DNA of 64,000 nucleotides from Chitinophaga rhizophila (lineage in GTDB: Bacteria; Bacteroidota; Bacteroidia; Chitinophagales; Chitinophagaceae): NCBI RefSeq assembly GCF_019492185.1, contig NZ_JAICCF010000002.1:62001-126000 (forward strand). Reading direction: 5' to 3'. Shown piece after piece: positions 16,771 through 24,359 of this stretch (its first letter is position 1; each line of letters starts with the position of its first letter). Position numbers and translations under genes: made by a program. The notes under the pieces were generated by a model that was not told the DNA's origin, searched no databases, and saw only the letters and a program-made list of their open reading frames with translations.

Positions 16771-17775
16771 TTATTTGTTGGCAGCTTTTGCATTTATCTC
16801 TTCCAGGTACTTCCGCACTTGTGCGGTGGTTACGGCAGGCGCGTTGTTGCCCCAGCTGGAACGTTCGTGGTTCATGATAGCGGTGACTTCTTCGGCAGAA
16901 AGATGACTGTTTGTACCTACGGCCGGCATGATGCCATATCCTTCGCTAACGCGTGCATCGAAACCGTTCATGATGACATCCACCAACTGTATCGGATCAG
17001 GATCAAGTACGACTTTACTTCCTTTTAATGAGGGAAATGCCCCCTTTAATCCTTCTCCGTTCTGCTGGTGACAGCTCTGACAGTTACTAGTATATAAAGT
17101 AGCGCCATCGGGAGTGCCTGAAGCGGCAGTGGTAGTAGTGGCGATACTGCCATACAGAAATGCAGGTACACCCACCCCATCCGGCAGTTTCACCTGTTTT
17201 AATTCCTGCAGATAGGCAACAAGATCCAGGGCGTCCTGCGTAGCAACAATAACAGTACCTGCCGGTATATATTCCTCCGGCACCTTTACAATAACGTCTG
17301 ATATACTGGCAGTATCCCGGGCTTGAAACAGCCAGGGGTAAGCAGGCATGATAGATGCCGGCGCAACAATACGCGGATTGAACAGGTGAGTCAGGTGCCA
17401 GTCAAGGCTGGGTTGGCGGTTGCCTACATCTGTAAGGTCCGGACCAGTACGTTCTGTGCCCATCAGTGTTGCAGTATTCCGCCAGAAATCTGTGCGGTGA
17501 TTGTCAGCATAGTCAGCAGCAATACCAGGCCGCCCGCCCCAGACTTTGTCCATATCTACATTGCGTACCTGCTGCGTATGGCAGGCAACGCACCCATTGC
17601 TGATGAACAATGCCTTTCCGCTACGTGCAGCAGCGCTTAGCGACGATGCATCGGGCAGCGGGGCATTATTATGCTGATTAGTCATGGCAGGAATAATAGC
17701 AACAAACAGGGTGAGTATAATAAATAACAGGAAGGCCGTTCTGTACAGGCGCTTATGATCATCAAAAAATTCCAT
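16771..17775 (-). CDS. ccoO: cbb3-type oxidase di-haem cytochrome c subunit (CcoO-like with extra cytochrome domain)
   Basis: A 334-residue protein with an N-terminal membrane anchor (13-31), a first cytochrome c domain with haem motif GCVACH (Cys62 to His66), a CcoO-like region (GTERTGPDLTDVGNRQPS, MPAYPWLF with the Met ligand) and a second cytochrome c domain with CQSCH near residue 235. The plan corresponds to CcoO fused to a CcoP-like cytochrome domain, passing electrons to the subunit I next door. No separate ccoP is in this operon, which fits the fusion. It begins 2 bases after the subunit I stop. Symbol given by resemblance. Confidence 0.85.
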   Translation of the reverse strand: MEFFDDHKRLYRTAFLLFIILTLFVAIIPAMTNQHNNAPLPDASSLSAAARSGKALFISNGCVACHTQQVRNVDMDKVWGGRPGIAADYADNHRTDFWRNTATLMGTERTGPDLTDVGNRQPSLDWHLTHLFNPRIVAPASIMPAYPWLFQARDTASISDVIVKVPEEYIPAGTVIVATQDALDLVAYLQELKQVKLPDGVGVPAFLYGSIATTTTAASGTPDGATLYTSNCQSCHQQNGEGLKGAFPSLKGSKVVLDPDPIQLVDVIMNGFDARVSEGYGIMPAVGTNSHLSAEEVTAIMNHERSSWGNNAPAVTTAQVRKYLEEINAKAANK

Positions 17776-17777
17776 AA

Positions 17778-19925
17778 TTACAGCGTTGATTCTATTTCGG
17801 AATAAGATTGATTCAGTCTTTGCACAGCAGCGCCTCTGCTATCAGCCGTATCATCACCCAGCATCATCTTATATAGATTATAGGCAAAGAAGAGGTGGGA
17901 TAACCACATTAGACTTCCACCTATAGCACGCCATAGCCAGTAAGGTGCCATCATGATTACGCTGTCAATGAATGGTTTTCCCTGCATCCACATAATGCCA
18001 CGCAGCGTGCTGCCATACATAAGCGGAATGGTATAAAACAACAAGCCTATCAATGCCAGCCAGAAGTGCGCACCGACAGTAATCTGCGGAGCTTCTTTAC
18101 CAGACAGCCGGGGTACTACAGCATAGATAGCAGCCCATAACAGGAAACTGACAATGCCATACATCGTGAGATGAGAATGCGCGACTGTGAAGTCAGTAAA
18201 GTGCCATATCAGGTTAGTGGTGCGGAAAGCTTCTGCCGTACCTTGCAAAGAGCCTGTAAAGTAAAAGATGACACCCACCAGGAAGAAAGGCAGTATATAG
18301 CTGTTGTTCAGCTTATGCCACCCGCCGCGGAAAGTCATGAAGAAATTAGTAGTACCAGCAGCTACCGGAATGATCATCCCGACAGAGCCTACGATAGCTA
18401 CTGTTTGCAGCCACCAGGGAATAGCACTGAAAACGAAGTGATGCGTACCGATAAGTGTGTAAAAAAGTATCTGCGCCCAAAAAGCCAGTATACCCAGGCT
18501 GTAAGAGTAAATAGGCTTATTAAGTTGTTGTGGCAGGAAGTAATAAACAATGCCGAGTGTAAATAACATGAACCACATACCCACCCCCTGGTGCATATAG
18601 TATCCTTGTATGATCGTTTCTCCCAGTCCATCCTGCCATAATGGTATATATGCTACAATGGATATTACCAGTGCAAACATCAGTGCAGCTACAATATACC
18701 AGTTGGAGATGTAAATTTCCCTGGTAGTACGTGATGCAATAGTGCGAATAAAGTTGCTGAGTGTCAGCAATAACCCTATGCCGAATAAGAGTTGTATCGG
18801 CCATATGTATTCGCGGTACTCTCCACCCCCATTATTGATACCTGCCATCAGGCTAACCGATCCAAGTAATACAGCAGTGTTTATTAGCCGCAATGCCCAC
18901 CATCCTTGTTGCAGACTGGCAAGTGGTACATTACTTACCCGGGGCACCACATAATAGCCCAGACCGAGCATACCCAGAGATGCCCATCCCCAAAAGACAG
19001 CATTAGTATGCACAGGCCGTAGACGGCCAAAACTCAGCCAGCTGACGTGATCTACGTCCGGACTGACGAACTTAATTCCTACGTACTCGCCTACCGTAGT
19101 ACCTACTACTAACCAGAAAGCCGCACAACCAATATACCACATAACCAGGTTCGATAAAGCAGGATCAACAGGGGGCCGTCTGCCGGCACGCTGCTTCTGC
19201 GCAACCACTGATAATCCCGCGTGCAGATTGATATTACCAACGAGGCCTTTCTCATCGTCAGCAGGGGCATCTCCGGCAAGTTCTTTATTATGCAGCTGAT
19301 AGGCCAGCGCACGCTTTCTTTTCTGCAATGCCTCCTCTATCAGTGGATTATCAGGGGTTGTGAGATAGTGTGCAAAAGCGGCCGCTTGCTGTAAGTATTG
19401 CTCCCTGTTACGCCGACGGACAAGTGCTGCCACCTTAACAGCCATCAGGAGAAGTCCTGCAAGTACGGGTATCAGCAACAGCACCAGGGTGATAAGGATA
19501 CCGGTCTCCTGCAAGAGGGAAGATGGCGAGCTATCTATCTGTTGTGAAGCAACAGGAAGGGATGACAGGGAAGCGATCATCAACAGGCCTATACCTTTCA
19601 AATCGCCGGACGTGGGTCGCTGCTGCTTTTTCTTCAAATTCAGGTAGGTATCTATACTTTTACTGTTTAGCGCACTGATATATTCATTGAATCGGGTAGG
19701 CTCAAATGCAGTATCAGACCTCTTGCTTTTTGTATGTATAATACCCGTCCGCACTTTCAGTGCGATGGCTGTTGTCAGTATCATTATAACGAGTAATAGT
19801 AGAATAAACAACCATCCTTCGACAGCGTCTATGGCAAAGAAGGCGCGTCCCTTCGTTGCAGCCAATAGCGGTACCGGCATGACTGTCAGCAAGACAGGCA
19901 ATACCCGCATGAGTAGATTAACCAT
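17778..19925 (-). CDS. ccoN: cbb3-type cytochrome c oxidase subunit I with long N-terminal extension
   Basis: A 715-residue haem-copper oxidase subunit. The catalytic core starts near residue 255 (PALSNLVMWYIGCAAFWLVV) and shows RPVHTNAVFWGW, YMHQGVGMWF with YYFLPQQ (CuB His and the nearby Tyr position used in cbb3 enzymes), GTHHFVFSAIPWW, and FTVAHSHLTMYG (haem ligands). No glutamates of the NorB type (HLWVEG) are present, so I favour an oxygen reductase over a nitric oxide reductase. The first 240 residues hold a signal-like segment, two further membrane helices and a charged linker, resembling parts of other cbb3 subunits fused on. First gene of the operon; divergent from the Rrf2 regulator. 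Confidence 0.85.
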   Translation of the reverse strand: MVNLLMRVLPVLLTVMPVPLLAATKGRAFFAIDAVEGWLFILLLLVIMILTTAIALKVRTGIIHTKSKRSDTAFEPTRFNEYISALNSKSIDTYLNLKKKQQRPTSGDLKGIGLLMIASLSSLPVASQQIDSSPSSLLQETGILITLVLLLIPVLAGLLLMAVKVAALVRRRNREQYLQQAAAFAHYLTTPDNPLIEEALQKRKRALAYQLHNKELAGDAPADDEKGLVGNINLHAGLSVVAQKQRAGRRPPVDPALSNLVMWYIGCAAFWLVVGTTVGEYVGIKFVSPDVDHVSWLSFGRLRPVHTNAVFWGWASLGMLGLGYYVVPRVSNVPLASLQQGWWALRLINTAVLLGSVSLMAGINNGGGEYREYIWPIQLLFGIGLLLTLSNFIRTIASRTTREIYISNWYIVAALMFALVISIVAYIPLWQDGLGETIIQGYYMHQGVGMWFMLFTLGIVYYFLPQQLNKPIYSYSLGILAFWAQILFYTLIGTHHFVFSAIPWWLQTVAIVGSVGMIIPVAAGTTNFFMTFRGGWHKLNNSYILPFFLVGVIFYFTGSLQGTAEAFRTTNLIWHFTDFTVAHSHLTMYGIVSFLLWAAIYAVVPRLSGKEAPQITVGAHFWLALIGLLFYTIPLMYGSTLRGIMWMQGKPFIDSVIMMAPYWLWRAIGGSLMWLSHLFFAYNLYKMMLGDDTADSRGAAVQRLNQSYSEIESTL

Positions 19926-19963
19926 GATAAAGTATGTGAAACGTGTGTCTTTTAAAGCGCCTG

Positions 19964-19978
19964 CTGTTTACATAACAG
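19964..19978. promoter_or_regulatory. Possible operator in the ccoN upstream region (CTGTT-N5-AACAG)
   Basis: A 5-bp inverted repeat, CTGTT at 19964-19968 and AACAG at 19974-19978, lies about 40 bases upstream of the ccoN start, between it and the divergent Rrf2 gene. The position suits a regulator site, but the repeat is short and could be chance. Confidence 0.25.
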
Positions 19979-20198
19979 GACTTAGCCGGAAAGGTGTTTC
20001 TGTGCAGATGGTTCCGGAATGATCCGTTGGAAACACTATTCCTCTCCGGATCAAAGGTAGCCAACACTATCCATTAAGAGGAAGCATTATCGTTGATGTT
20101 TTATGGAATCTGGTGTACATATCACACTACCCAATTACACGAAGACAACCAGCGTTTCGCATAAAGGAGGTACTGGTCTTTTATTCTTTAAATCCCCT

Positions 20199-20206
20199 TA
20201 TCTTTG
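20199..20206 (+). promoter_or_regulatory. -7 promoter box TATCTTTG for the Rrf2 gene
   Basis: TATCTTTG fits TAnnTTTG and lies 17 bases before the ATG. The -33 region has TCTTTT rather than TTTG. Confidence 0.55.
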
Positions 20207-20223
20207 GGTCATAAATACCAACA

Positions 20224-20658
20224 ATGTTTTCAAAGACATGTGAATATGCCATTCGTGCCATGATATTTATTGCACAGAAGTCAAAAGACGGTAGTAAGAT
20301 AGGTATCAAAGAAATAGCGAAAGGGATTGATTCTCCGGAGTACTTCATTGCCAAGATCCTGCAGGATCTGAGTAGAAAAGGAGTTGTGCAGTCACAGAAA
20401 GGACCTACCGGTGGCTTTTATCTTGAAAACAGCTCACGTAAGACATCGTTGGCTACTATAGTGAAAGCAGTAGATGGAGATAGCATCTTCTCAGGCTGCG
20501 GACTTGGATTAAAGCAGTGCTCTGATAAGCATCCCTGCCCGCTTCACCACGAGTTTCTAAAGATCAGGAAAGATATAACTGATATGCTGAACAAAACAAG
20601 GCTTGGCGATCTGCAGGAAGAACTGGACCAGCAGCTTACATTTCTCAGAAGGAACTGA
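20224..20658 (+). CDS. Rrf2-family regulator with three cysteines (NsrR/IscR-like)
   Basis: A 144-residue Rrf2 protein. The N-terminal winged helix has the family start MFSKTCEYAIRAMIFIA and the wing QSQKGPTGGFYL. Cys92, Cys99 and Cys105 (C-x6-C-x5-C, close to the IscR and NsrR spacing) are placed to hold an iron-sulfur cluster. Rrf2 regulators of this type sense NO, O2 or Fe-S status. It is divergent from the cbb3-type oxidase and truncated haemoglobin operon, which makes that operon its likely target. Whether it is nearer NsrR or IscR in function cannot be decided by eye. Confidence 0.9.
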   Translation: MFSKTCEYAIRAMIFIAQKSKDGSKIGIKEIAKGIDSPEYFIAKILQDLSRKGVVQSQKGPTGGFYLENSSRKTSLATIVKAVDGDSIFSGCGLGLKQCSDKHPCPLHHEFLKIRKDITDMLNKTRLGDLQEELDQQLTFLRRN

Positions 20659-20832
20659 GGTAATAGAAAGGGATGTAAAAGCACTAAGATCAGGAAGCCT
20701 GGTATCTGATAGAGAATTAATAGAGGAGTTATACGAGTCAGGTAATCACCTTAAATGCAGCCCAGGCTGTGAGAGGTTAACAATCTTAATATGGCCAGTT
20801 TAACAACATATGTAGCCTGATCCAATAAAATA

Positions 20833-20923
20833 AAGAATTAAGAACTAATATATGAGAATACTGTAAATGTTCCTTCAATAATATGAGGTAAGCCGACTCA
20901 CTATATATTAGTCCTTAATTCTT
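20833..20923. repeat. Long imperfect inverted repeat
   Basis: AAGAATTAAGAACTAATATA at 20833-20852 and following bases pair with a near-perfect complement at 20901-20923, about 22 bp with one mismatch and one bulge, enclosing 44 bases. It lies between convergent genes (Rrf2 and a GNAT protein). It may be a terminator for both or a small mobile-element remnant; the AT-rich arms and wide loop make it unlike the other terminators here. Confidence 0.7.
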
Positions 20924-20936
20924 AACAGATGACTTG

Positions 20937-21428
20937 TTACTCTGCAAGCTGCTTATTTTCCGGCGCTGCTTTTTCACTAAGCTGTTCAGTACCGATTGTA
21001 TACTCGAATACCTTTTGCTGTTTGTATTCGATGAAGCCGGTCTTCGCATAAAATGCGTGCGCACCTTCCCTGATTATATTACTGCGTACCCGCAGCTTTT
21101 CAATGTTCCTTTCAGCAGCCCACTTCTTGGCTTTCTCCACTAACAGTCTGCCAATACCTTTACCATGAGCATTACGGGATACTACCAGTCCGCCTATTTC
21201 ACAAAACGGACCTGACTCCAGTCGAATGGTGTAGAGAACGTGAATCCATCCCAGAACGGTTTCTCCGTTAACTGCGACATAGGCGACATCACAGATACTC
21301 TTGTCAATTGCCTGGATGTACGTGATAGTGTCTTTAACTGTTGAGGGGTAACCTAACTCTGCTGATAAAGCTGATACCTGCGTAGCATCCTTTACGGACA
21401 CATGCCGGACATAAATCGCACCGTTCAT
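20937..21428 (-). CDS. GNAT-family N-acetyltransferase
   Basis: A 163-residue single-domain GNAT. The acetyl-CoA loop is RNAHGKGIGRLLVEKA, preceded by the strand CEIGGLVVS, and followed by NIIREGAHAFYAKTGFIEY, the usual C-terminal part. The 20-residue charged tail is extra. Substrate unknown; the type resembles small-molecule or aminoglycoside-like acetyltransferases of general resistance, but no substrate can be claimed. It is monocistronic and converges with the Rrf2 gene. Confidence 0.87.
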   Translation of the reverse strand: MNGAIYVRHVSVKDATQVSALSAELGYPSTVKDTITYIQAIDKSICDVAYVAVNGETVLGWIHVLYTIRLESGPFCEIGGLVVSRNAHGKGIGRLLVEKAKKWAAERNIEKLRVRSNIIREGAHAFYAKTGFIEYKQQKVFEYTIGTEQLSEKAAPENKQLAE

Positions 21429-21543
21429 TTACTGCTTATTTGTCTTAAAGAAATTTTCAATATAATTGAATGGAATAAAAGTAATCATTTTCATGCTTTG
21501 GCATGGCATATTTATTGGAGTTATATACGTCAAAAATAGTGCT

Positions 21544-21855
21544 ATGGAAACAACACATGAGATTAAAATTGTACCTATTGACTACAACTCGTCTGAAATG
21601 CCTGAGGCAGTGAACAGGTATAAACCTGTACTATTAAGAGAAGGTGATGAATACTGTTGTTTTCTGGGAGAGAAGCCGGAATACGGCATCTATGGATGGG
21701 GTGACACTCCTGAGCTGGCCATCATGCATTGGAACCAGAAGTATCTTCAGAAAACTGTAGAGGGTGCCTTGTTTTCTACCAAAAAACCAATACTGGAAGA
21801 ACCTGATAATACTGAGGTGGTGAGAGCTTATTTTTATCGTCGAGTGTCCAATTAA
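21544..21855 (+). CDS. Hypothetical small protein
   Basis: A 103-residue protein, soluble and acidic, with no membrane segment. It has the string YCCFLGEKPEYGIYGWGDTPELAIMHWNQKYL, which looks like a compact folded domain reminiscent of small HicB- or DUF-type proteins with a 'GDTPEEAI..W' element; I do not claim the family. I chose ATG 21544 because the upstream 26 codons (from 21466) are hydrophobic and unlike the rest, though a longer product is possible. No partner toxin or antitoxin is evident next to it. Confidence 0.6.
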   Translation: METTHEIKIVPIDYNSSEMPEAVNRYKPVLLREGDEYCCFLGEKPEYGIYGWGDTPELAIMHWNQKYLQKTVEGALFSTKKPILEEPDNTEVVRAYFYRRVSN

Positions 21856-21907
21856 TGCAACATCCCGTAGAAAAAGAAGTATCTTGCATTGAAGTATTAT
21901 TACATAT

Positions 21908-22363
21908 ATGTCCACACTTGACACATTAAGGAAATTATTTAGCCGGGACCTCCATAAACTCATATCAGAAATTTCCTCCTATCAGCATGAGCCTGCCTTA
22001 TGGAAGATTGACAGCAATATTGCTAACTCCGCAGGAAATCTTTGCCTGCATCTTGTAGGAAATCTGAATACATATATTGGTGCACAACTTGGGCAGTCCG
22101 GATATATTCGTGACAGAGAAGCCGAGTTCTCCTTAAAGGATATACCGCGTGCGGAACTCCTTCTTAAAGTTCAAAATACAATTACGGTTGTTGACAATAC
22201 CCTGGCGATGCTTTCAGAAACTTCGCTGGAAGAAGAGTATCCGATGATTGTATTTGATAGTAAAACAACTACTGGTTATCTGCTGATCCACCTGGCTACT
22301 CACCTGACATATCACCTGGGCCAGATTAACTATCATAGAAGATTACTGGACCAGCAGCAATAG
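21908..22363 (+). CDS. DinB-like / DUF1572 four-helix protein
   Basis: A 151-residue four-helix-bundle protein of the DinB superfamily, DUF1572 type. His48 (in LCLHLVGNL) and the histidines of LIHLATHLTYHLGQINYHRR near the C-terminus are in the right places for the superfamily's metal site. Related enzymes are thiol transferases and metal-dependent hydrolases, and members here may use bacillithiol-like thiols, but the activity is not known. It is followed by a very strong hairpin shared with a convergent glyoxalase gene. Confidence 0.83.
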   Translation: MSTLDTLRKLFSRDLHKLISEISSYQHEPALWKIDSNIANSAGNLCLHLVGNLNTYIGAQLGQSGYIRDREAEFSLKDIPRAELLLKVQNTITVVDNTLAMLSETSLEEEYPMIVFDSKTTTGYLLIHLATHLTYHLGQINYHRRLLDQQQ

Positions 22364-22380
22364 CTGCTAACGATATTATA

Positions 22381-22446
22381 AAAAAGGTTGCTTATTTACA
22401 GTTATAAAACCATTCGTATAACTGTTGGTAAGCAACCTCTTTTTTA
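22381..22446. terminator. Long hairpin terminator between convergent genes
   Basis: Two nested perfect stems: AGGTTGCTTA/TAAGCAACCT (22385-22394, 22429-22438) and ACAGTTATA/TATAACTGT (22398-22406, 22417-22425), with A run before and T run after, so it can work both ways. Its T run overlaps the natural stop of the broken glyoxalase gene. Confidence 0.9.
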
Positions 22447-22821
22447 TTCAGCAATCCTGCTCTTTCTTCCGGCGAAGACAATCCTGTTATAAAAAGGATC
22501 ATTAACAGTTGCTAATACCACCGAAGGATCATAAAACGCCTCCTCAATACCTGGCCGGTTCTATTTGTATTGCTTGTCAATCAATATGTGGTGATAAGCC
22601 TCCAGGCCTTCAAATTGATCAACATAGAGTTTACCCCCTGGACTAGCATCGCCATGATGCGCTGAGAGATGTAGTACAATATCTCCTAAAGACAGCTGCA
22701 TGTAAAAAGATGCATCTTCAGGTTTATGCTCCCAGTTTACCTGGAAACCCAGCCATTCTACATAAAATTCAATCACTTGTGCATAGCCGAACGCGCGGAG
22801 AACTGGTTTTACTATTGCCAT
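22444..22821 (-). pseudogene. Glyoxalase-superfamily gene interrupted by an in-frame amber codon
   Basis: From ATG 22821 the frame encodes 86 residues of a VOC protein (AIVKPVLRAFGYAQVIEFYVEWLGFQVNW) and then a TAG at 22561-22563. Reading on in the same frame gives 38 more codons with the family's normal ending (NRPGIEEAFYDPS, VNDPFYNRIVFAGRK) and a TAA at 22444-22446, total 125 codons, the usual length. So the reading frame is intact apart from one base change; relatives usually have Tyr or similar at this point (KYNRPG). The second-half metal ligands lie after the stop, so the 86-residue product should be inactive. Either a recent nonsense mutation, read-through, or a sequencing error. VOC proteins of this type (bleomycin-resistance-like) bind small molecules. 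Confidence 0.8.
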
Positions 22822-23121
22822 ATGTTCATTTTTACCATTATCAGATAAAGGGGTACTGGGAATAATACCGGTCTGCCTGCCCGGCGATTACCAATATACT
22901 GTAAGTCCGAACTGCCCAGGGATATATGTACATAATGGCTGCCCATTTAATTAACACACTGTATTCCAGCACAATACCTGGTTGACCTCAAGCCGGAATA
23001 TACCGTATGCGTTATAACATGCACATCTCTGAGGTTCAGCATGATAAACCTGCAGTAATATAGAAGGGAAAGCCTGATGAATATTTTATGGGGGTAAAAA
23101 TTTTTTCCACGAAGGAATCAC

Positions 23122-23129
23122 TATTTTTG
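23122..23129 (+). promoter_or_regulatory. -7 box TATTTTTG for the PP2C gene
   Basis: TATTTTTG matches TAnnTTTG just 9 bases before ATG 23139, implying a very short leader. It lies inside a longer frame beginning at 23088, so it favours the later start. A -33 box is not seen. Confidence 0.5.
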
Positions 23130-23138
23130 CGCCGCTAT

Positions 23139-23861
23139 ATGAATATTTATACAACACTGCAAAGGGGACGGTACCATCCGCTGTACTGCGAGGACCACCT
23201 GTTCCACGACAACATTAACCCACATACGTATGTTGCCGCAGTGATGGATGGCAGTACGATGGGTAGGGACAGCCATCTCATATCAACACTGACGGGCAAA
23301 CTTTTGAGAAAGATCGTAAAGGCAAAAGCCTATGCCGATTTACGCTCGCTTGTTAACATATCTCCGGAAGAACATCTCCAGGATACTGCTCGCCAGCTAT
23401 TCCAGGAGCTGAATGCTATCCGGAACCAGGTACAATTAGAGCGTTATGAACTCATGACTACCCTCCTGCTGATGGTCATCGACACCAAACTCGATAAAGC
23501 AGTCATTCTCATTATCGGAGACGGTGCTATCTGTGTCAATGGCAATATCAGCATCTTCAACCAGGATAATAAACCCGACTACCTCGGCTATCATCTGGCG
23601 GAACATTTCGACAGCTGGTATCAGCGACAATACCGCCTCACTTTCCAAAACATCAGAGATATCAGCTTATCTACCGATGGTGTTACCTCATTTACACCAT
23701 TGAAACCAGTCATCGCAGAGATTGACCCTATACGTTTTTTGCTGGTAGATCATGAAAAAGCGGAAACTGATGAAATGCTTAATATGAAATGCAAATCGCT
23801 GGAGTTTCAATACCAGATGCGGCCAACAGACGATGTTGCCATCGTACGCTTTATTAAGTAA
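23139..23861 (+). CDS. PP2C-type protein phosphatase (RNA-repair cassette)
   Basis: A 240-residue protein with the PP2C fold marks: Asp37-Gly38 in AAVMDGSTMG (metal-binding motif 2), IGDGAICVNG, LSTDGVTSF and PTDDVAIVRF near the end, where the paired aspartates complete the Mn/Mg site. It is shorter than classic PP2C (about 260-290) and its first motif is changed (YCEDHLF), but the core acidic residues are present. Expected reaction: removal of phosphate from Ser/Thr proteins. It heads a three-gene same-strand cluster with a polynucleotide-kinase-like ATPase and a Thg1-like polymerase. Start 23139 is preferred because of the -7 box just upstream; 23088 would add 17 residues. Confidence 0.82.
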   Translation: MNIYTTLQRGRYHPLYCEDHLFHDNINPHTYVAAVMDGSTMGRDSHLISTLTGKLLRKIVKAKAYADLRSLVNISPEEHLQDTARQLFQELNAIRNQVQLERYELMTTLLLMVIDTKLDKAVILIIGDGAICVNGNISIFNQDNKPDYLGYHLAEHFDSWYQRQYRLTFQNIRDISLSTDGVTSFTPLKPVIAEIDPIRFLLVDHEKAETDEMLNMKCKSLEFQYQMRPTDDVAIVRFIK

Positions 23862-23912
23862 GTTACCAGGTAAGAGGCTTTTCCCTATCTTCGCCAACCC
23901 AATACCTATATC

Positions 23913-24359
23913 ATGGAAGCAATCATCTTCTGCGGCATTCAGGCTACCGGCAAAACAGGGTTTTATACCTCCTACTTCTTGCAAACACATGTTCGGATAT
24001 CTTTAGATCTCCTGAAAAGCCGTTACCGGGAAGATCTGTTCCTCGATGCCTGTATTAAAAGTGCCCAACCATTTGTCGTAGACAATACTAACCCTAGCAA
24101 AGCCGAAAGAGCGAAATATATCTCACTTGCTAATAAGCATCAATTCAAGGTGAAAGGATATTACTTCCGTTCCAGCCTTACTGCGGCATTGGAAAGAAAC
24201 AACCTGCGTACCGGCAAAGCCTTAATACCAAAAGTCGGAATGCTGCATACTTACCGTAAACTGGAAATACCATCGCTTGAAGAAGGATTTGATGAGTTAT
24301 TCTATGTTGAACTTGATGATAAAGGTTTTACAATAAAAACATGGGATCATGAAATTTGA
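23913..24359 (+). CDS. Polynucleotide-kinase-like P-loop ATPase (RNA-repair cassette)
   Basis: A 148-residue small kinase. Walker A is GIQATGKT (8-15), followed by RISLDLLKSRYRED (the RxxLDxxR element that binds the 5'-end in T4-type polynucleotide kinases), FVVDNTNPSKAERAKYI (the DNTN motif of the family) and the lid ERNNLRTGKALIPK. These all match the kinase part of Pnkp/AAA_33 proteins, which phosphorylate 5'-OH ends of RNA or DNA. It begins 51 bases after the PP2C gene, with a near-consensus box TATCTTCG at 23886-23893, and overlaps the Thg1-like gene by 11 bases, so kinase and polymerase are translationally coupled. Confidence 0.87.
   Translation: MEAIIFCGIQATGKTGFYTSYFLQTHVRISLDLLKSRYREDLFLDACIKSAQPFVVDNTNPSKAERAKYISLANKHQFKVKGYYFRSSLTAALERNNLRTGKALIPKVGMLHTYRKLEIPSLEEGFDELFYVELDDKGFTIKTWDHEI

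Noticed and set aside
17778..19925. Subunit I as a NorB-type nitric oxide reductase
   Set aside because: The cbb3-type His/Tyr pattern is present and the glutamates of the NorB catalytic site are absent; kept as oxidase, though context involves NO-related genes.
20603..20803. Small plus-strand frame overlapping the end of the Rrf2 gene
   Set aside because: Out-of-frame overlap with a well supported gene and no domain resemblance.
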